A model generated the notes under the pieces. The model did not search any database. It worked only from the letters and a program-made list of their open reading frames with translations, and was not told where the DNA came from. The position numbers and the translations under genes are program-made. Source: Sphingobacterium yanglingense (lineage in GTDB: Bacteria > Bacteroidota > Bacteroidia > Sphingobacteriales > Sphingobacteriaceae). Taken from it: a stretch of DNA of 64,000 nucleotides. The stretch is taken from positions 682,001-746,000 of the forward strand of contig NZ_SNYV01000011.1 of NCBI RefSeq assembly GCF_004363245.1, read 5' to 3'. The stretch's first letter is position 1, and every line of letters begins with the position of its first letter. This document shows positions 62,189 through 64,000 of the stretch, one piece after another.

Positions 62189-62530
62189 ATGAAAAAGCAC
62201 CTTATTTACATCGCAACAGACCCTAATAGAGCCTATGTAGAGGCAGGTTATACCCAGGATTTGATAGCACAATCCTCCAACCTACAGTTTCACGCTATCC
62301 GCAGCACAGGCACGTTTCCTAAGTTCAACCGCATTGTACATGTAGAAGAATTCACTTCTTTTGATAGCGCCCAAAAACGCCTCATTGAACTTAGCCACTT
62401 CACCCGTATGCAAAAAGAGCGATTGATCCGAAAACATAACCCAAACTGGCTTAACATCACATCACCCGGTACAGCCTTAAACAGCCATCCCGCACTACGT
62501 GTTGCGCACAGCCTTGGTGCGGCTTGCTAA
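62189..62530 (+). CDS. GIY-YIG-like nuclease-domain protein
   Basis: A 113-residue protein with a diverged GIY-YIG fold: IYIATDPNRAYVEAGYT aligns with the two motif strands, an aromatic-basic segment PKFNRIVHVEEF follows, and a helix FDSAQKRLIELSHFTRMQKERLI carries basic residues. Several consensus residues are altered, so activity is uncertain. It may be a small DNA-processing protein. It is divergent from the S24-type repressor (about 105 bp between starts), which could control it. Confidence 0.72.
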   Translation: MKKHLIYIATDPNRAYVEAGYTQDLIAQSSNLQFHAIRSTGTFPKFNRIVHVEEFTSFDSAQKRLIELSHFTRMQKERLIRKHNPNWLNITSPGTALNSHPALRVAHSLGAAC

Positions 62531-62615
62531 ATCAGCAGCTTTCCGTGATATACTACCCAAAAACGATTATACAAAAATGTCCCTAATCATATTAAGGACA
62601 CACCACAACGACTAT

Positions 62616-62655
62616 AAAAAAAAGGCGTTGTTTAAACCTGAGTCTAAACAACGCC
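62616..62655 (-). terminator. Terminator of the surface-antigen gene
   Basis: GGCGTTGTTTA (62624-62634) pairs with TAAACAACGCC (62645-62655), with a run of A on the left that becomes a T-run on the minus strand. It lies 45 bp past the stop of the minus-strand gene. Confidence 0.88.
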
Positions 62656-62699
62656 CCCTTAACAACCTCAACATATATCGCATATGTTATAGGTATAGA

Positions 62700-64000
62700 C
62701 TACCATCCTGGCGCAAAGTTTAATCCGAATGTTCCGAATTTAGATCTTGTCTTTTGGAATGGTATCGCATAAAAAGGTTCTAGCACCATCGCTCCGAATA
62801 AATTCACCCGCAACGACACCCCTGCACTAAACAAGGGCACCCTTACATTGCGGTTATACTCCATCACTGGCAACCCGGTTTTTGGATCTGTAATCTGATT
62901 GCCTTGTCCATCCAAAGCCGGCACTTTATCCGCATCTGTCTTCTCCCACTTTATCTGATCACCACCTCTCCAGGCCAGACCTGCGTCGATAAAAAAGTTA
63001 AGATCCGAGAACAGGAAGCCAGACTTGACGACCGCTAGTTTCTCTGGGCCTGTGAACGGGAGGCGCAATTCAAAATTCGCTACAGCCACACGTGATCCCA
63101 TCATATCCGAAAAGTTCACTTTTCCCTGCGCATCAAAATTACCCGTCTCATACCCTCTTATCAAATAAGGATAGCCGATATACAACGGATTTAACGCATT
63201 CTCATCTTTTCCTGTACGCATATAGGAATATACACGCCCCGCTATAGTAACCGGTTTGACCCGGTGATATTTCCGTAAGTCAAGATTCCATGCTGTAAAT
63301 GTATAATCTCCAAAATACTGTTCGGCTCCGATACGGTACCTATACCCTTGTAATGGTGCCGCCATGCCAAACACCGAATTATCGCCCACAAATCCGGCAT
63401 TCACCTGTTGGATCACAAATGGATCCAGCCTTCTGATTCCTAAGATATTGGCCGCATCTTCATTAGACACCTTCTGTTTGTCACCATAGCCCCAGTTGTA
63501 ACTCCTACGCCATTTGTCCACTCTATAAGCATACCTTGATATAGCCGCACCGACTTCTACCCGATGATGACGGTTGAATGGATAAGCCACAAATCCCTCT
63601 GCCTGCGATTGGAAGGTACGGATCAGGTAACTGTTCATTGATAGTTCATTTCCGTTACCAAAATCTTCCGTCTCATACATATTATACCCCGATATATAAG
63701 GGATATGGGATATCGCTCCTCCCCAATTGATACGGCTTCGCTGATTAATATAACCTACCTGTCCTCCAAAATCATAGATCTCTCCGTTAATATTTAAAGC
63801 TGCAAAAATCTGGTTATAGCCCAATATATCCGAAAACATCCCTTGGATCCCAGTAGAGATACCAGCTCCATAGCGGGAGCCTATAGACATACCCACACCA
63901 GAGTTGGCCAGATAATCCAGCTTAAATTTCGGTGTATAGGCGATATTATTGATCTGCTCGTCACCGATACGACCAAAAACATTAAAGTTGCGCAGGTTAG
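62700..64000 (-). CDS. Surface-antigen (BamA/TamA-like) barrel protein, C-terminal part (5' end outside window)
   Basis: The frame is open to the window edge; the GTG near 63896 is not a true start, since 34 more in-frame codons lead to position 64000. The visible 433 residues are a 16-strand-type barrel: VGMSIGSRYGAGISTGIQGMFSDILGYNQ, then YRIGAEQYFGDYTFTAWNLDL, IGYPYLIRGYET, FELRLPFTGPEKLAV and the C-terminal FGLNFAPGW ending in an aromatic residue for BAM recognition. It resembles D15-type barrels that follow a WD40/TolB-like propeller in Bacteroidota proteins; the upstream domain is not visible, so that is inference. Confidence 0.8.
   Translation of the reverse strand, partial: NLRNFNVFGRIGDEQINNIAYTPKFKLDYLANSGVGMSIGSRYGAGISTGIQGMFSDILGYNQIFAALNINGEIYDFGGQVGYINQRSRINWGGAISHIPYISGYNMYETEDFGNGNELSMNSYLIRTFQSQAEGFVAYPFNRHHRVEVGAAISRYAYRVDKWRRSYNWGYGDKQKVSNEDAANILGIRRLDPFVIQQVNAGFVGDNSVFGMAAPLQGYRYRIGAEQYFGDYTFTAWNLDLRKYHRVKPVTIAGRVYSYMRTGKDENALNPLYIGYPYLIRGYETGNFDAQGKVNFSDMMGSRVAVANFELRLPFTGPEKLAVVKSGFLFSDLNFFIDAGLAWRGGDQIKWEKTDADKVPALDGQGNQITDPKTGLPVMEYNRNVRVPLFSAGVSLRVNLFGAMVLEPFYAIPFQKTRSKFGTFGLNFAPGW

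Overview
This is a gene-dense chromosomal segment of about 64 kb from a member of the Bacteroidota, most likely Sphingobacteriaceae (Sphingobacterium or a close relative). The evidence is the combination of a SusC/SusD pair driven by an ECF sigma factor and FecR-type anti-sigma, a DUF4249/TonB-receptor pair, an HU-HIG-type histone-like protein, a PNGase F-like glycanase, and many copies of the Bacteroidota promoter signature TTTG-N17..23-TAnnTTTG. I found no rRNA, tRNA, insertion sequence, prophage or CRISPR array.

Layout. 1-930: 3' end of mnmE. 930-2995: small accessory patch (HU-like protein, tiny HTH protein, secreted nuclease, a degenerate 9-bp tandem repeat, an orphan SusC-type leader). 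2996-10222: ECF sigma / FecR / SusC / SusD / lipoprotein uptake locus. 10281-16844: small membrane protein, TPMT-like methyltransferase, DsbA-like protein, dgkA, an acyl-CoA synthetase, cstA and a small acetyltransferase. 17027-21812: sugar dehydrogenase, universal stress protein, and a second ECF sigma with a membrane/beta-barrel partner. 21826-30335: HAD phosphatase, proline dehydrogenase, S4 protein, aroB, NUDIX, an ATP-cone nuclease, sirtuin, gdhA and a CDF transporter. 30577-34652: M60 peptidase and hisGD, the latter preceded by a histidine-rich leader peptide. 34680-45572: patatin, TetR plus nitroreductase, monomeric isocitrate dehydrogenase, ureohydrolase, M48 protease, plsY, nadC, DUF4783 and gpmI. 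45619-48565: terC, apt, a ComEA-like protein and a polysaccharide deacetylase. 48562-56102: a compact six-gene minus-strand operon with a PNGase F-like glycanase, an esterase and a TonB/DUF4249 pair. 56240-61142: infB-nusA-rimP. 61305-62530: S24-type repressor divergent from a GIY-YIG-like protein. 62700-64000: C-terminal barrel of a surface-antigen protein that continues past the window.

How the genes work together. Two outer-membrane uptake systems are present. The SusCD system carries an STN domain and its own sigma/anti-sigma pair, so it should be substrate-induced. The DUF4249/TonB system is co-transcribed with an N-glycanase, which points to release and import of N-glycans or glycopeptides. 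The rest is largely housekeeping: translation (rimP-nusA-infB, mnmE), nitrogen and amino-acid metabolism (gdhA, proline dehydrogenase, hisGD, aroB), NAD and lipid synthesis (nadC, plsY, dgkA, acyl-CoA synthetase) and central carbon metabolism (icd, gpmI, cstA).

The most interesting signals are regulatory: a His-codon leader peptide inside a long hairpin before hisGD, an intrinsic-terminator-like hairpin between the promoter and first gene of rimP-nusA-infB, and four genes whose -7 box ends only 3-4 nt before the start codon, implying leaderless mRNAs.
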